DNA of 64,000 nt from Seminavis robusta (GCA_903772945.1 CAICTM010000254.1:20060-84059); one strand, 5' to 3'. Positions 30,459 to 41,493 are shown, counted from the stretch's first letter. Translations and numbers: made by a program. The notes: generated by a model from the sequence alone, not told the origin.

Positions 30459-33400
30459 TTAGCCGTCTGCCGAAGCCATGGAAACGTCATCCTCCTCAAT
30501 CTGTGGTAGCGGTGCCAGACATCCATTCGACTTGATTTCCGTGCTGCCAGTGATTTCCGCTCCAGCGTCATCGGTGGGTTTGTCACCGTTCTTGTTCGTG
30601 TGAGAGCTCGCCATCACCGTTCTGTGAAAGTGGGTGTGGGAGAACGAAGACCCTACTTCGTCGGCTTCCACGATCGGCGCCGACGACACGCCCAATCGGT
30701 TCGTTCCCTGGAGCGTTGATGTCCCACTGATGTCGTAGGCATGAGGTTGTGGGGCCCATATGGAACTGAATTGTCGACGCGACCACTGCGCTTCTGGCGG
30801 AGCGGGTGCCACACCTCCCACATCCAACGGGTACGCTGGTTTCTGATATAGTTGCAGGACATTTTGACCGTCAAAGAACTCGTGTTGGGCGGCTTGTTGC
30901 ATGCTCGGGCGCTGGACCGATACTCGTTCCAGCAGGCTTCGAATCAAAGCTTTGGCGGGCTCGGTAATGTCAGCGGCGTGCTTTTGGTCCTTTCCAAACA
31001 AGGGGTCGTTGTCAACAGTGCTCATTCCCATCGACGCGTCACCTCCTGAAGCTTCAAACGTCACAATGCGGTTTCGAGTCATGGCTTCATCCGCTTCCAG
31101 AATGGGTGGCCGGCCGGACAGGCACTGGTACAACACGCAACCCAGAGCCCACGAATCTGCCGCTGGTGTTGGGATGGCTCCCATGACCACTTCTGGTGGC
31201 AAATAGGCGGTAGTTCCTTCAATTCGGAGATCTTCCTTTACTTCTTCTTCTTCTTCTTCTGACTGGTGATCTTTCTCGCTATTGTCCACGACTTGCATCG
31301 TGTCATCGTTGATGAGTTTGCCATCGCCTCCCTTGTCATCATCGTCCGTTGACATCCAACCAGAGCACTCCTCTTCCTCTCCCTCGTCTTCTTCAATGAC
31401 ACCGCCGAGAGTGCTCTGCTGCTCCAATTGTTGTGGCTTGTTGAGTTTCCGTGGGTCTCCCTCTCGCAGTGTGCCTAGCAGATTCTTGCCACTCTTCCCC
31501 ATTTGTCGTTGTAGCATTTCCTTTGCCTTTGCGGTGAATGGACGACACGCCCCAAAATCGGTCAACTTGACGTGCCCCGTTTCACTCAACACGATATTTT
31601 CGGGTTTCAAATCACCGTAGACAAAGCCCAAGTCGTCGTGCAAGCTCGCCAGTGCCGCAATCACCTCGCCAAGAACAAATTGACACGACGGAACGTCCAA
31701 CGACCCGTGTTTCTGCAACAATTGATGCAGATCTCCGCCACTGGCATACTCGAGCACCAAATAGGCTCCTTGTTGAAATCGAAAACTCGATACGAGTCGA
31801 GCCACATTGGGATGACTGACCAAATGCAGGCAAGCAATCTCTCGTGCCACACCGTATTCGTAGCCCAGTTCTTTCATTTTTTCCGTGGCAATAATCTTGA
31901 CGGCGTATTCGGGCCACTGCGACCGCGTTTTGTTCCGGTCAATGAGTCGGGCGTACTTGACCACCCCAAAAGCCCCCTGTCCCAATTCTTGACCAAAGAC
32001 CAAATCGTGAAATTTCAAGTCGGGTAGGAGCGTGGGCGTTTCGGACATTTGGGCCTTGGACCAGGACGATGACGCGTTTTCGTCTTCGTTCTCATCCATC
32101 CCTGGTGGTTTGCATTGTTCCATGTAACGAAGAACATATGCCAGGCCGGGATTATTGTCGCAAGTGCTGCTCGACGGCTTCTTGTTGTTATCGTCGTCAT
32201 CATTCTCGTCGCCTTTTTGAATGGACGGAGGAGAGGATGGTGATGCTTCCTTTGGTTTTTCTGGTTGTGGCGGCGATGGCGGCGGAAGTTTCTGTCGTGG
32301 CGGCATGGCCGCGGGCGGTGTCGGAGCACCCGATCGTTTGTGACTTTTGGGAGCGGGAGGCAAGCGACTCGTCGTTGTTGTGGTTGCCCAGGGTGCTACC
32401 CCCGTTACGGTCAGTGGTGGATTTTGTTTCGGTTTTGCGGCCCATGGTGCCACACCGGTGACAGTGGAAGGGGGATTGTTTCGTGCGCCAGTTGGTACTT
32501 TGCTATTCTTGCTCTGAGCCCACGGAGCGACTCCAGTGACACTCAGTGGGGGCGGAGGTCGCGCCGATGGCGGTGGCATGCTGGTATTACTAGTATTTTT
32601 CCGCCCTTTGGCCGACGGTGGCCGCCAATTGCCCATTCCCGCCTGGAGTGAAAATCGTTGGTTAAAGGCCGGAATGGACGACGGTGAGGAGGAGGAAGAC
32701 TCGGAGGAGGTTGCGCCTGCTAGAAGCGGCGACTTTGTGGTGGAAGCAGTTGTTGTCGTCATGTCTGTTGGGGTCGTTGGTTCGGCCGCCATTCCAAATC
32801 GTATGGTTGCAGTCACGCTGGCAAATTGTTCGGGATTGTTCTGTTGTAGATTCTTCAATACGTGAAAGGTCATTTTTCGGACGGTGGGATTCCAGGGAAT
32901 GTTGCTACCACCCATGCTGGTACTAGTATTGGAAGAGGATCGCGTGAGTGCGGGGAGTAGCACTCGGAGCGATTCCGCGTAGTACACTTCCATGACTAGG
33001 TTCTTGAAAACTGCATTTCGAAATAGCGTGAGTGCCCGTTCGGCCAATCGCGAGTGCTCCGATGCCATGCACTGGGCAATGGTGGACAAGATGGAACCAA
33101 AGGTGGTTGGGTTAAATGGTTGTGGTTGTTGTTGTGTTTCTTTTTCTTGTTGTTCATTGTCGTTTTGGGGCAGTAAAAGACCGAGATAGGTATCGACTTC
33201 ATGAAGCAGCAATACTTGCTTGGGTGTATTTCCTCCCACGGGCCAAATTGACTCGGAGGGTATCAAGAGTGCCTGACAGACGGGTGCAACATGATTGGGA
33301 TGATATTGTTTGAGTATGTGTGCCATGCATTGTACCAATGGTTCGTGGTACAATTCCAGCAAACTGGTCTGATCTCGCCACAATACCATGGCATTGGGTT

Positions 33401-34541
33401 GATGCAACGGCAGCAATTGATGAAAGAGCAATTCTTCCAGGATGGTACTCGTAGTGGTGCTTGTTGCTTTTGGATTGTTGTTGTTGTTGTGCGTTTGCAT
33501 TCCCAACAAGATGCGATAGAGCACCCGTAAGGTGACGTCGAGACCACTGGCACTGGTATTCTCTCCTCGTAGACTAGGTGCATATGTGCCAGAAGTATTT
33601 TGCAATTGAAATTTGAGCCATACTCGTCCCAATCCGGACCGTCCCAATGGACGGAGTGTGGGAGTGGTACTGTACCAGTCTCCGAGAATGGCTTCGATGG
33701 ATTGCAAATGATCATTGTATTCTTGTGTGAGTCGTTGTGCCAATTGTTGGGCTCGTTGGTAATGTCGTAAGCGATGCGTGGGGTCTGCCAGTGCTGTTGT
33801 CGTGGTGGTAGTAGTGGGAAGCAGATTTTTGTGTTTTGGCAGCGTTGGTTGTCCCGTGAAATCTCCTCGTTGAAAGGCTTGATTGAAGAGTAAGAGTTGG
33901 GATTGATAGGTAGGCAGCAGTGTCATGTGGAGGAATAACGATTTGAAAAGAGCCTCAGAGTAGTGTGGGGTATATTGTTGTCCCACTAGCAAGTAGTGGG
34001 AAAAGGACGTATTGGTAGTAGTACTATTGCTAGTACTACTAGTAGAGTGTTCATCCACATTGCACTCCATCCAATGTCGGATCCATTTGGTGACTCTTAT
34101 AGCAGGAATGCATTGCAAAGTGATGGCTTGAATCAAATCCTCTTCTTGCGTCACTCCAGACTCCTTCAGATGATACAGCTCTTCAATCAGGACATTCAGG
34201 CCATTCATACCACTAGTAGAATCGGCAGTACTACTAGTACTAGTAGAACTAGCAGTGGGATCCCACGCAAACAGGATCATGGAAGAGACCAGCTCGTACA
34301 GCTTGGAAGAAAAGGGCGCACAGTCCTCCACTGTCAATTCCAAGTCGTCATCATCATCATCATCAGACACAGAGATTCCCAGCCATTGGTCCATGCGCTC
34401 CAACGAGGAAACAGTAGTACCAGAAAGGGCTTCAGCCAAAATTTGGTCCACGAACGACTCCAGCGATGGACTTGGACTTGCTGGGCCTACCGGTGCAGGG
34501 GTGCCGGTAACACTTGATTCCATCGTTGTTGACTCATCCAT
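30459..34541 (-). CDS. Large Ser/Thr protein kinase with helical N-terminus and acidic activation-loop insert
   Basis: A 1360-residue single-exon protein. Residues 1-600 are largely helical, possibly HEAT/ARM-like (inference). Residues 600-840 are disordered and Pro-rich, with three copies of a TVTGVAPWA-type motif. The kinase domain runs from about 845 to 1225: glycine loop LGQGAFGVV, catalytic Lys in YAVKII, catalytic loop YGDLKPEN (about 979), DFGACRP (about 995) and YLPPEV (about 1113). The His-Arg of HRD is replaced by Tyr-Gly, so it is a non-RD kinase, but the catalytic Asp, Lys and Asn remain and it should be active. Between DFG and the APE-like segment sits an insert of about 105 residues rich in Asp/Glu. 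The loop style is closest to PDK1-like AGC kinases. The ATG at 34541 has good context. Confidence 0.9.
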   Translation of the reverse strand: MDESTTMESSVTGTPAPVGPASPSPSLESFVDQILAEALSGTTVSSLERMDQWLGISVSDDDDDDDLELTVEDCAPFSSKLYELVSSMILFAWDPTASSTSTSSTADSTSGMNGLNVLIEELYHLKESGVTQEEDLIQAITLQCIPAIRVTKWIRHWMECNVDEHSTSSTSNSTTTNTSFSHYLLVGQQYTPHYSEALFKSLFLHMTLLPTYQSQLLLFNQAFQRGDFTGQPTLPKHKNLLPTTTTTTTALADPTHRLRHYQRAQQLAQRLTQEYNDHLQSIEAILGDWYSTTPTLRPLGRSGLGRVWLKFQLQNTSGTYAPSLRGENTSASGLDVTLRVLYRILLGMQTHNNNNNPKATSTTTSTILEELLFHQLLPLHQPNAMVLWRDQTSLLELYHEPLVQCMAHILKQYHPNHVAPVCQALLIPSESIWPVGGNTPKQVLLLHEVDTYLGLLLPQNDNEQQEKETQQQPQPFNPTTFGSILSTIAQCMASEHSRLAERALTLFRNAVFKNLVMEVYYAESLRVLLPALTRSSSNTSTSMGGSNIPWNPTVRKMTFHVLKNLQQNNPEQFASVTATIRFGMAAEPTTPTDMTTTTASTTKSPLLAGATSSESSSSSPSSIPAFNQRFSLQAGMGNWRPPSAKGRKNTSNTSMPPPSARPPPPLSVTGVAPWAQSKNSKVPTGARNNPPSTVTGVAPWAAKPKQNPPLTVTGVAPWATTTTTSRLPPAPKSHKRSGAPTPPAAMPPRQKLPPPSPPQPEKPKEASPSSPPSIQKGDENDDDDNNKKPSSSTCDNNPGLAYVLRYMEQCKPPGMDENEDENASSSWSKAQMSETPTLLPDLKFHDLVFGQELGQGAFGVVKYARLIDRNKTRSQWPEYAVKIIATEKMKELGYEYGVAREIACLHLVSHPNVARLVSSFRFQQGAYLVLEYASGGDLHQLLQKHGSLDVPSCQFVLGEVIAALASLHDDLGFVYGDLKPENIVLSETGHVKLTDFGACRPFTAKAKEMLQRQMGKSGKNLLGTLREGDPRKLNKPQQLEQQSTLGGVIEEDEGEEEECSGWMSTDDDDKGGDGKLINDDTMQVVDNSEKDHQSEEEEEEVKEDLRIEGTTAYLPPEVVMGAIPTPAADSWALGCVLYQCLSGRPPILEADEAMTRNRIVTFEASGGDASMGMSTVDNDPLFGKDQKHAADITEPAKALIRSLLERVSVQRPSMQQAAQHEFFDGQNVLQLYQKPAYPLDVGGVAPAPPEAQWSRRQFSSIWAPQPHAYDISGTSTLQGTNRLGVSSAPIVEADEVGSSFSHTHFHRTVMASSHTNKNGDKPTDDAGAEITGSTEIKSNGCLAPLPQIEEDDVSMASADG

Positions 34542-34902
34542 GGCTTAGCTTGGTTACAATTGTTGTTGGGGAGTTATTACTGTGATATAGTAGGTATGAT
34601 GGGTTGTTGTCATGGTGGGTTGAGACTCACTTGGTCGCCAAGATCACCATCGATCAATTGATGATTCGGAAGCCAAAAATGAGCAAATTTTGATGGAATC
34701 CTAAAAATACCTATTCAATTTGTATGAAAGATCCAAATCTTAGAATAACTTTTCATTTTGACTGTTGTTCCATTTTAAAAATTAAGGCCAAGGATTACTG
34801 TACTCGGGGTCGCCACCACGCACAAAGCCTGAAGCTGGACTTTAGAAAAACAATGCAAAGCAAGGACCCTCTCCCCACTTGGCTGTTGAAGTTACTACTA
34901 GT
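34542..34902. other. Intergenic region
   Basis: Between the kinase 5' end and the 3' end of the 4-TM protein. No gene seen. It must contain the kinase promoter. Confidence 0.4.
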
Positions 34903-35463
34903 CTATACATACCAACAGGACAGATGTTTCTGCTCCTCTCCATGAGAGTTCTCGTTCGTCAAGATACCCCTGGAAAGATCATGGCAGAGCGAGATATGCG
35001 GATACAACAAGAAAATGCAGACTCCCAGGCTGATCCAGTTCTGATCCAGTCCGGCCAGAATGCCATAGCCAATCTCAATCAACATGGCAATGACCAGCGG
35101 GCATATTCGAAAGGTAACTGCGCCAATGATTCCACTTAGATGGGAGTAAATCACAAGAATGTGGATGCAGCAAAGAGTCCAAATGTTGTATGAGCCGTCC
35201 ACCCACATCACTATTCGTTCCTCTTCCTTGCCTTCCTCTTGGATTCCATACTGGTCATAAAGAATCACAGCTACTAATAAAGCAATCACGGAGCCCAAAG
35301 CTCCAAGACTGTCCAGAATAATGACAGCCCTTCGCATGTCACAAATGCAACCCAAAAAGTAGTGTCCGTCATCATGTTTCTTCTTGATTTCCTTCTTTGG
35401 GCTATCGAAAGAACTTGGATCTGGCATGTTGTAGACTGTGGGAGGCTTTGGCTTGAAACACAT
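34903..35463 (-). CDS. 4-TM membrane protein (diatom-type, unknown function)
   Basis: A 186-residue single-exon protein. A charged cytosolic N-tail (SPKKEIKKKHDDGHYFLG) is followed by CICDMRRAVIILD, and four hydrophobic segments: AVIILDSLGALGSVIALLVA, IWTLCCIHILVIYSHLSGII, RICPLVIAMLIEIGYGILAG and ISLGVCIFLLYPHISLC. The C-terminal tail is short and polar, ending in CWYV. The pattern of CDMRRAVIxxD before TM1 and a C-terminal acidic tail resembles a multi-copy 4-TM family I associate with diatoms, but no function is known. The 5' end is separated from the OSCA gene 3' end by about 410 bases. Confidence 0.75.
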   Translation of the reverse strand: MCFKPKPPTVYNMPDPSSFDSPKKEIKKKHDDGHYFLGCICDMRRAVIILDSLGALGSVIALLVAVILYDQYGIQEEGKEEERIVMWVDGSYNIWTLCCIHILVIYSHLSGIIGAVTFRICPLVIAMLIEIGYGILAGLDQNWISLGVCIFLLYPHISLCHDLSRGILTNENSHGEEQKHLSCWYV

Positions 35464-35873
35464 GGTTGTTTGTTTTGGTCTTAGTTGCAGTGATTGCTTG
35501 CTTTGTGGGGTTTGTTTCGGTGAGCGACGGTGGTGATGAGTTGAGTTGATTCACATCTAATAGAATGTGTGCCCAGCAGGTCCTTGCGGTTGTATGGTTT
35601 GCGTGCTTACCGTGGCGTGGGAGTCGAGTCGAGTCAACTGGGACTGGTCAAAAAAGCAAGGACAATCCAGACCCCGTTCGTTCCTCTTGGATCCACCATG
35701 CACGATGGTCTCCAACTGAACTCAGCTTTCTGGGTGGTCAACACGAACACTATAACAGCCAAAACAGGAGGAGCTAGCACTCTACTAGTACAATAGCTAG
35801 CTAGTTAGTAGTTCAAAGCTTGTGCCGAAAATCTTGCTGACTAACAATCTAGCTAGCTACAAGTTTAGCGCCG
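35464..35873. other. Intergenic region
   Basis: Promoter of the 4-TM gene and 3' region of the OSCA gene. CTAGCTAGTTAG near 35798. No gene seen. Confidence 0.4.
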
Positions 35874-38800
35874 TCAGGCATTTGCCTCGAGTACATCTTC
35901 CCCTTCTTCTTCTTCTTCTTCTCCCTCCCAGAATATACCATCTGGAACCTCGAGCTTTGTAATACGACAAGTAACGCCGTTGGCATTAATCGTAGTGAAC
36001 GAGTGAACACCTTCTTCGAATGAAGCTCTTTCGTCCAGCGTCATCGTCTCCTCTTCGCCGTCTTCTTCGTCCAAATTCCCCAAATGCAGTTCCCTCAAAC
36101 GCTGCGGGGGCAGGTTTGGTATGGCTGAAAAGGAGATTCACAAATATATGCCAGCACAAGAGATGTCGTGAAGGGGGGAGCACTCCGTCAGTACCAAAAG
36201 AAGCCAGATGCATGTCTCCGAAGCAACGATTAAACTCAACGCTGCTTACCTTGTTTCTCGGTCATTTCTTGTTGTAGATAGCAATCCTTGACAAACCCCA
36301 TGTCCAGATCTCGATTCCTATAGTCTTGACTCAAGCAGAGCCGCGTTGGCAAGTGTTCTGCAACTCGAAAGTGCTGATTGCGAATGTAAATGGAAAACAT
36401 CGATGTCACTACCAATAGTGGAATCATCAAGGTAGGCATCGCTGACTTTTTCAATGCCATGAGACCGAATACTGCAAGAATTCAATTGTTAGTTGATGCT
36501 ACGTTAGGCAGAACACATCAAGTATACATCACAGAGGCGGGCCAACGAGCGTCAAGAAGGAAACGTACTCGTGATTTCTGCAATCAGGATACACGCCGTC
36601 AGGCATTTGATAAAGTTCATCCACAACCTCCCTCCCGAGTCTGCTCGTTTGGGGTAGACATAAACGAATTGATGTCGAAACAGAGTCTCGAGAATCAGAA
36701 AACTGCACGCCACAACGAAGCTCACGAGTGGCGCGATAACGCAGTAAACAAAGTAGATCATGTACAACAGGACCTGCATGTACCGGTAGGTGAAACAAGG
36801 TAAGGACCATATGAGCAAGATGTGGCAAGTTGCGTGACGTGTTTGTCACTATACGAACGTACCAAGGCAGCCATATTGTCGGCATACGGAAAGTCTTCTG
36901 GGTCCGAAAGAGGGCGGAGGCCCCACAAATGCTTTTGTCGCTCCCGATCTGTCAGCTGCGGCCCCACCCAAGACCTCAAGATACCCTTGCCAATGCGTGC
37001 AACCCCCAAGCCTTCTGAAAACCATGTTGAGAACGTGCTGACAAAGCTCATTTGGATGAAGAATGTAGATTGAGTCGGAAGGCTGGTGGCTAGCAACTCG
37101 ACAATGGTCCCCGGTGTCTGCACGAACTTTTGAATTTCCTGTCATTGCAAACAAACAAAATGATGCGAGCGACAAGGTGGGCAACGAGCGGCAATGATCG
37201 CTTCCGTGTTTCTGATTTTCTCGTCTTACCTCATAGATGCTTCCTGAAATGGCGCTGACAAAGAACGTCTGACACAGCATGGCTAGTGAGGGTTTGGCTC
37301 TGAAAACACTTGGAAGCCCAGGAAACAAGAAGCACGCACTGACCTGGATGATTGTAAAGGAAGCTAGTTTTGTGAACAAGGAAGATTGAACGATCGACCC
37401 CGATATGGATCCTTCAAAGTTGGTGGCAAACTCCAGTATGACGGGCAGCAGTGTGTTGAGAATGACCAACAATTGAGGAGCCAGGACGGCAAAGACGCCT
37501 TCCATCCACGGCGCTGATGTAAGTAAATCATCAATGAAATCGACTTCCTGCCGGAGCGAATCCACTGACGAGAGACTGGCGACAAACGAAACAGGAATGG
37601 TCCAGAAGAAGCAGATTGTTGCAGCTGTGGCGACTGATATCAGTAGGCCAACCTGAAGGTCCTTGTGTTCACGTCCAACGTTGAACCAAAAGACTAAAAA
37701 AAAAGCAAGTGACCCAGAATATAAGGGATCACAGACAGATGCATGCACTCGCATCTCGTAGACCATAAACTTACTATCATCGGGATCGGGTGCTTCCATG
37801 ACTTCCATCTGGTATGGTTTTTCATCGTGCAGCATCTGCCGTGCCGCGTGAGTTGTCGACAGAGTTTGGAACACCACAAAACCGGCACTGTAGATATGCC
37901 CGTCTTGATCCGGAAGGACCAGCTTGAATGCATCCGTGGCTGTTCTGGTGACCAGGCCTGCTGCTTCTCCTGTGAATTGGAGTTGTTCGTTGACCACTTG
38001 CTTGACGGCACCCCCCGTTTTGTGCGTTAATACTCGAAACAAGTTGTCGGATTTGTCGCCTGTTCTTGCTGGTTGTTCCCGTTCCATAATCTCGTTGTTG
38101 TTGATGCCCTCTTCTTCTGCATTGTCGTCATCATCATTATCGTCGTCGTCAAACATGACATCATCTGGTTGTTCCTTGGCAATTTCTTGAAGGATATCAA
38201 TCTGTTTGGCAATGTCTTGGTTCAATTTTCGGAGTGTATTGGCATAGTAATTGATGGAATCGACTTGTTGTCCAATCGGCAAGGCAATTTCGGGAACCTT
38301 GGGAACAACACCCGAGGGCAACAAGGCTTGCTGTTCGTGATGTTTGGGTCGTTTCCCCGTCTCGTCCAGTTTGGCCACGGCATGTTCCAGTTTCTCCATA
38401 ATACACTCCCGCTTTTCCACCTTTTCTTTCAAGTTTCGTGTCCCCATACAAATGTGTGTTTCCACCACATTGGCTCCCTGGAGTGACTTTTCAAAGAAAT
38501 TGCGCAATCCCCGATTGCTCCTCCACCCCGGTGGTATATTGCGAATGAAAATGGCATAGTTGCGGGCTTGTTGCGATGCCATGAGAAAGGCATGCCGGGT
38601 TTGTGCAAACCATTCCAAGTCTTTGAGAATGACATACATGGCATGTCCAAACACAAAATAGGTGGCAACAGCCGTGGCAATCAATCGAGGTGATGCATCG
38701 ACAATGTGTCCCGTGGTGACTTCGGCGAGATTGTCAAAGTTGGATGCATCCGTGGAAGAGGCGGTAATGTAGACGGGCATGAGCCAAAGGGCGGTGAACA

Positions 38801-39389
38801 TTCCCGTCAGTGACAATCGATATCCCATGGAACAAAGCCGCAGATAGCAAAGAGCATCCAGACCGCATTCTTGCATCAAAATGTCATCAGGAATGGCAAA
38901 GAGTTTCCACGTCCAACTCAGGAACCCATACGAGTTGGATGCCAACGGCGTGTAGACGCTGGGATCTACACGAGGGCGCTGGTGATAGTGTTGGTATTCT
39001 TCTTGTGCGTTTTGATTCTGCTGTTCGTTGGGACGACGGACCAAGTAGACATCTGGGTACTTGAGCCGTGCCCAGCAGAAAAAGAAAAAGCCAGCCAGGA
39101 AGAGACTCCCGTAGAGAGCAAAGGTATCCCTCAGTAAAACAATATCTTCTTCGTACACACTCGTCGTAGTGGTAACGTTGTCGTCTGATGTCAGCGACTC
39201 GTCCATCACGCTGTCACCAGAAAAGCCATCATCATCATCGTAGTCTACGATGGTATCGTTGGTAATATTAATAGCCGTCAGATTGGTAGAATTGGTATCA
39301 TATACCGGTACAGTCAGGTTGGCTGTCAAAGAGTGGTTGAACCAAACTTCCCAAAGAGTCCAGTTGAAAGCCTCCATTACGTCGTTCAT
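35874..39389 (-). CDS. OSCA/CSC1/TMEM63-type mechanosensitive cation channel (6 exons)
   Basis: Exons (minus) are 39389-37775, 37693-37230, 37138-36863, 36773-36569, 36471-36250 and 36124-35874. All introns are GT-AG, 81-125 bases, and phases agree, giving 1010 residues. The first intron is 81 bases and stop-free, so a simple ORF reads through it. An N-terminal TM (YGSLFLAGFFFFCW) is followed by two more TMs and a large cytosolic loop starting ARNYAIFIRNIPPGW, with an RNA-recognition-like fold typical of the family and an acidic insert (DDDDNDDDDNAEEE). The pore-region motifs follow: EAPDPDDIFW, IPVSFVASLSSVDSL, LLPVILEFATNFEGSIS and YFVYCVIAPLVSF. Family members are Ca2+-permeable channels gated by membrane tension or hyperosmolarity. 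The C-terminus ends in a poly-Glu tail, presumably cytosolic. Confidence 0.92.
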
Positions 39390-39720
39390 ACATAATTTGT
39401 AACATCTATCCTTCTACCGTACTCTGAGCCAAGGCTTCATTCTTTTGGCTGATCTGATAGCAATGGTCATCTCTCTCATCAAAAACCCACAGGAAGCCAA
39501 TGAGTGTTCCGGGAAAAAATGAGACTGTGACGTGGTTAGCTCTGCTGGATTTATTATTCGCCATGATGGCTTCTATCTACCAGGTAGCTAGATCCACCAC
39601 ACAGCGAAGGTGGTACGAGCCAAATCCCGCTACCCCACGTCTGCTTTTCAGTACCGGTACGGGTATCGTACGATACGAGTACTAGCTAGTAGCTTGGCCT
39701 TGGACCCAAGTTTAGCTTGC
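39390..39720. other. Intergenic, divergent promoter region
   Basis: Between the OSCA gene and the ankyrin-type gene, which diverge. Contains TACCGGTA at about 39653. No gene seen. Confidence 0.4.
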
Positions 39721-40737
39721 ATGGACGCGTCTCTTGAGCATTCAAATTTTCCAAAACAGAGAAAGATGAACGCTTCAACGCCCCATACCGAGGAGCAGCA
39801 AGAAAGGAGCAGCAAGGAGGATGACAAATCCAATCCTCCCGTCGCAAACAGAACTCCCCCCTCGACATCAGTTTTGTTGGATCCCACTGATCTATGGGTT
39901 GGCTGGATCTTTCCCTTTCTGGGCATGGGGCACTATGCCTTTGTCGGTGCAGTCAACAAAACAATGAATAAACTGTACAAGGAATACTGCAGTCAAGAAA
40001 AGAATCCTCCCAAAGTGGTACTAACTCCCCGTCTCGCGTATCGCCGCGCCACCAGCACCGATACCCTGTCTCATGTAGCGTTGTATTCTGTTGATTGTGC
40101 CGAGTACTGGCTGCAGCATCATGACGGTAAGAGCAACATCAACACTCCGGCATTTCGTTCTGCCTGCAAAGAAATTGCCAAACGGGGAAATCTTGCGGTT
40201 CTACAATGGGCCCACCGCAAAAGATTCCCATTGGACACTTCCATTTGCGTCGCGGCTGCCACGAGTGGGCACTTGTGCATTGTGAAGTGGTGTCGCTATC
40301 ATGGGATCTTCCCCCCTGGCAGCATCTGTGCGGCAGCTGCCAGAGGTGGTCATTTGGCTGTCCTTCAGTGGGCTCGAAAGCGTGGTGGCTGCAAATGGGG
40401 TCCAGAAATCTGTTGCGATGCCGCCAGAGGGGGCCACTTGCATGTCCTTCAATGGGCCCGAGCCAATGGTTGTCCTTGGGATGCGCTAACTTGTGCCGGG
40501 GCTGCTGGAGGTGGCCATTTGGGAATCTTGAAATGGGCCAGAGACAATGGATGTCCATGGTCTTCTCGAACCTGTGCGGCGGCGGCTCAATTTGGACACC
40601 TAGAAGTGCTACAGTGGGCCAGAGACAATGGATGCCCTTGGGATGGGCTGACACTTTGTGTAGCAAAATACAGAGGGCATGCAAACATCTTGCAGTGGGC
40701 AAGAGAAAATGGATGTCCAGAGCATTTTGGTGAATAG
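39721..40737 (+). CDS. F-box-like/ankyrin-type repeat protein
   Basis: From the ATG at 39721 the protein is 338 residues. The frame is open further upstream, but that part is low-complexity promoter sequence. A polar N-terminus is followed by an F-box-like block (DLWVGWIFPFLGMGHYAFVG ... YKEYC), then seven ankyrin-type repeats of 27-28 residues with the core GHLxVLQWARxNGCPWD. This repeat form is abundant in diatoms and also in brown algae and giant viruses. It is usually a protein-binding scaffold. An F-box plus ankyrin arrangement suggests a substrate adaptor of an SCF ubiquitin ligase (inference). The repeats are very alike at the DNA level, as in recent repeat expansion. No intron. Confidence 0.82.
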   Translation: MDASLEHSNFPKQRKMNASTPHTEEQQERSSKEDDKSNPPVANRTPPSTSVLLDPTDLWVGWIFPFLGMGHYAFVGAVNKTMNKLYKEYCSQEKNPPKVVLTPRLAYRRATSTDTLSHVALYSVDCAEYWLQHHDGKSNINTPAFRSACKEIAKRGNLAVLQWAHRKRFPLDTSICVAAATSGHLCIVKWCRYHGIFPPGSICAAAARGGHLAVLQWARKRGGCKWGPEICCDAARGGHLHVLQWARANGCPWDALTCAGAAGGGHLGILKWARDNGCPWSSRTCAAAAQFGHLEVLQWARDNGCPWDGLTLCVAKYRGHANILQWARENGCPEHFGE

Positions 40738-41493
40738 TGGGCAACTTTAGGACACCCAATGATACCTTTAGATCTCATTTACTGCGCTGAAACAAACAAA
40801 CCCAAGCCCGTGGCTTGCCTTGTGTGCTGAAGATCTTCCTGTCTCTGTGGCTGGACCGTAGATCTACCGGTACCTGGTACCGGTACAACATGTAAGTGCA
40901 TGACGGTCCGGTCGCCTCCTAAAGAAAAGTCTTAAGTCTTTAAAACCGGGATGAAGTCACGTACTGTTTTATCAGTCCTGTGTCCTGTATCCTTGTAGTG
41001 AGAAAGGGGGTTTAGAGTAGGGAAATTATCTACGGAAGCCAGCCGGGGCCAGGCTTAAGCAAAGAACAGTAGAAATTCAGGACTAGGTTCTGTGGGATCA
41101 GGGGCAAGAAAGGGAGGACCATTACGGGGGCCAAATGGTTTGGCTTTGCGAGATCCACGGAGACATAAATGGGTAGCTTTCACAAGGGCAATGGAGATAC
41201 GGGTCTGCATGAAAAACATCATTTGAGAGTAGGGAAACTGAGTTTTGGAGGCAGTAGCTGAGGCAAGCCGTTGTAAGAGAATCTAAGAAACTGAATCGGA
41301 TTACAGGTATTCCTGTGTGGTTCCTAACTTTTTTAAATATGAATTACACATGCGGTACGCATTGCCAGCCCACGAAGATGAACTTGGCGAATCGGAGAAA
41401 CATGTAGGGGACGTAAAAAGGTGCGCGAATCGGTATGTACGGTCAAGATGGCACCAGCGTTGCGTTATTCTGGGGGGAAGTCTCCTTGCGAAC
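40738..41493. other. Intergenic region between convergent genes
   Basis: 3' sides of the ankyrin-type gene and of the first RND gene. Two TACCGGTA copies at 40865 and 40878. No gene seen. Confidence 0.45.

Noticed and set aside
36849-37138. Long minus ORF continuing through 37139-37229 and ending at 36849
   Set aside because: Its extra residues (RRENQKHGSDHC and onward) lie in intron sequence. The spliced reading frame fits the OSCA family.
40139-40759. 206-residue minus ORF
   Set aside because: Shadow of the ankyrin-type gene on the opposite strand; Cys/His-rich because of the repeat.
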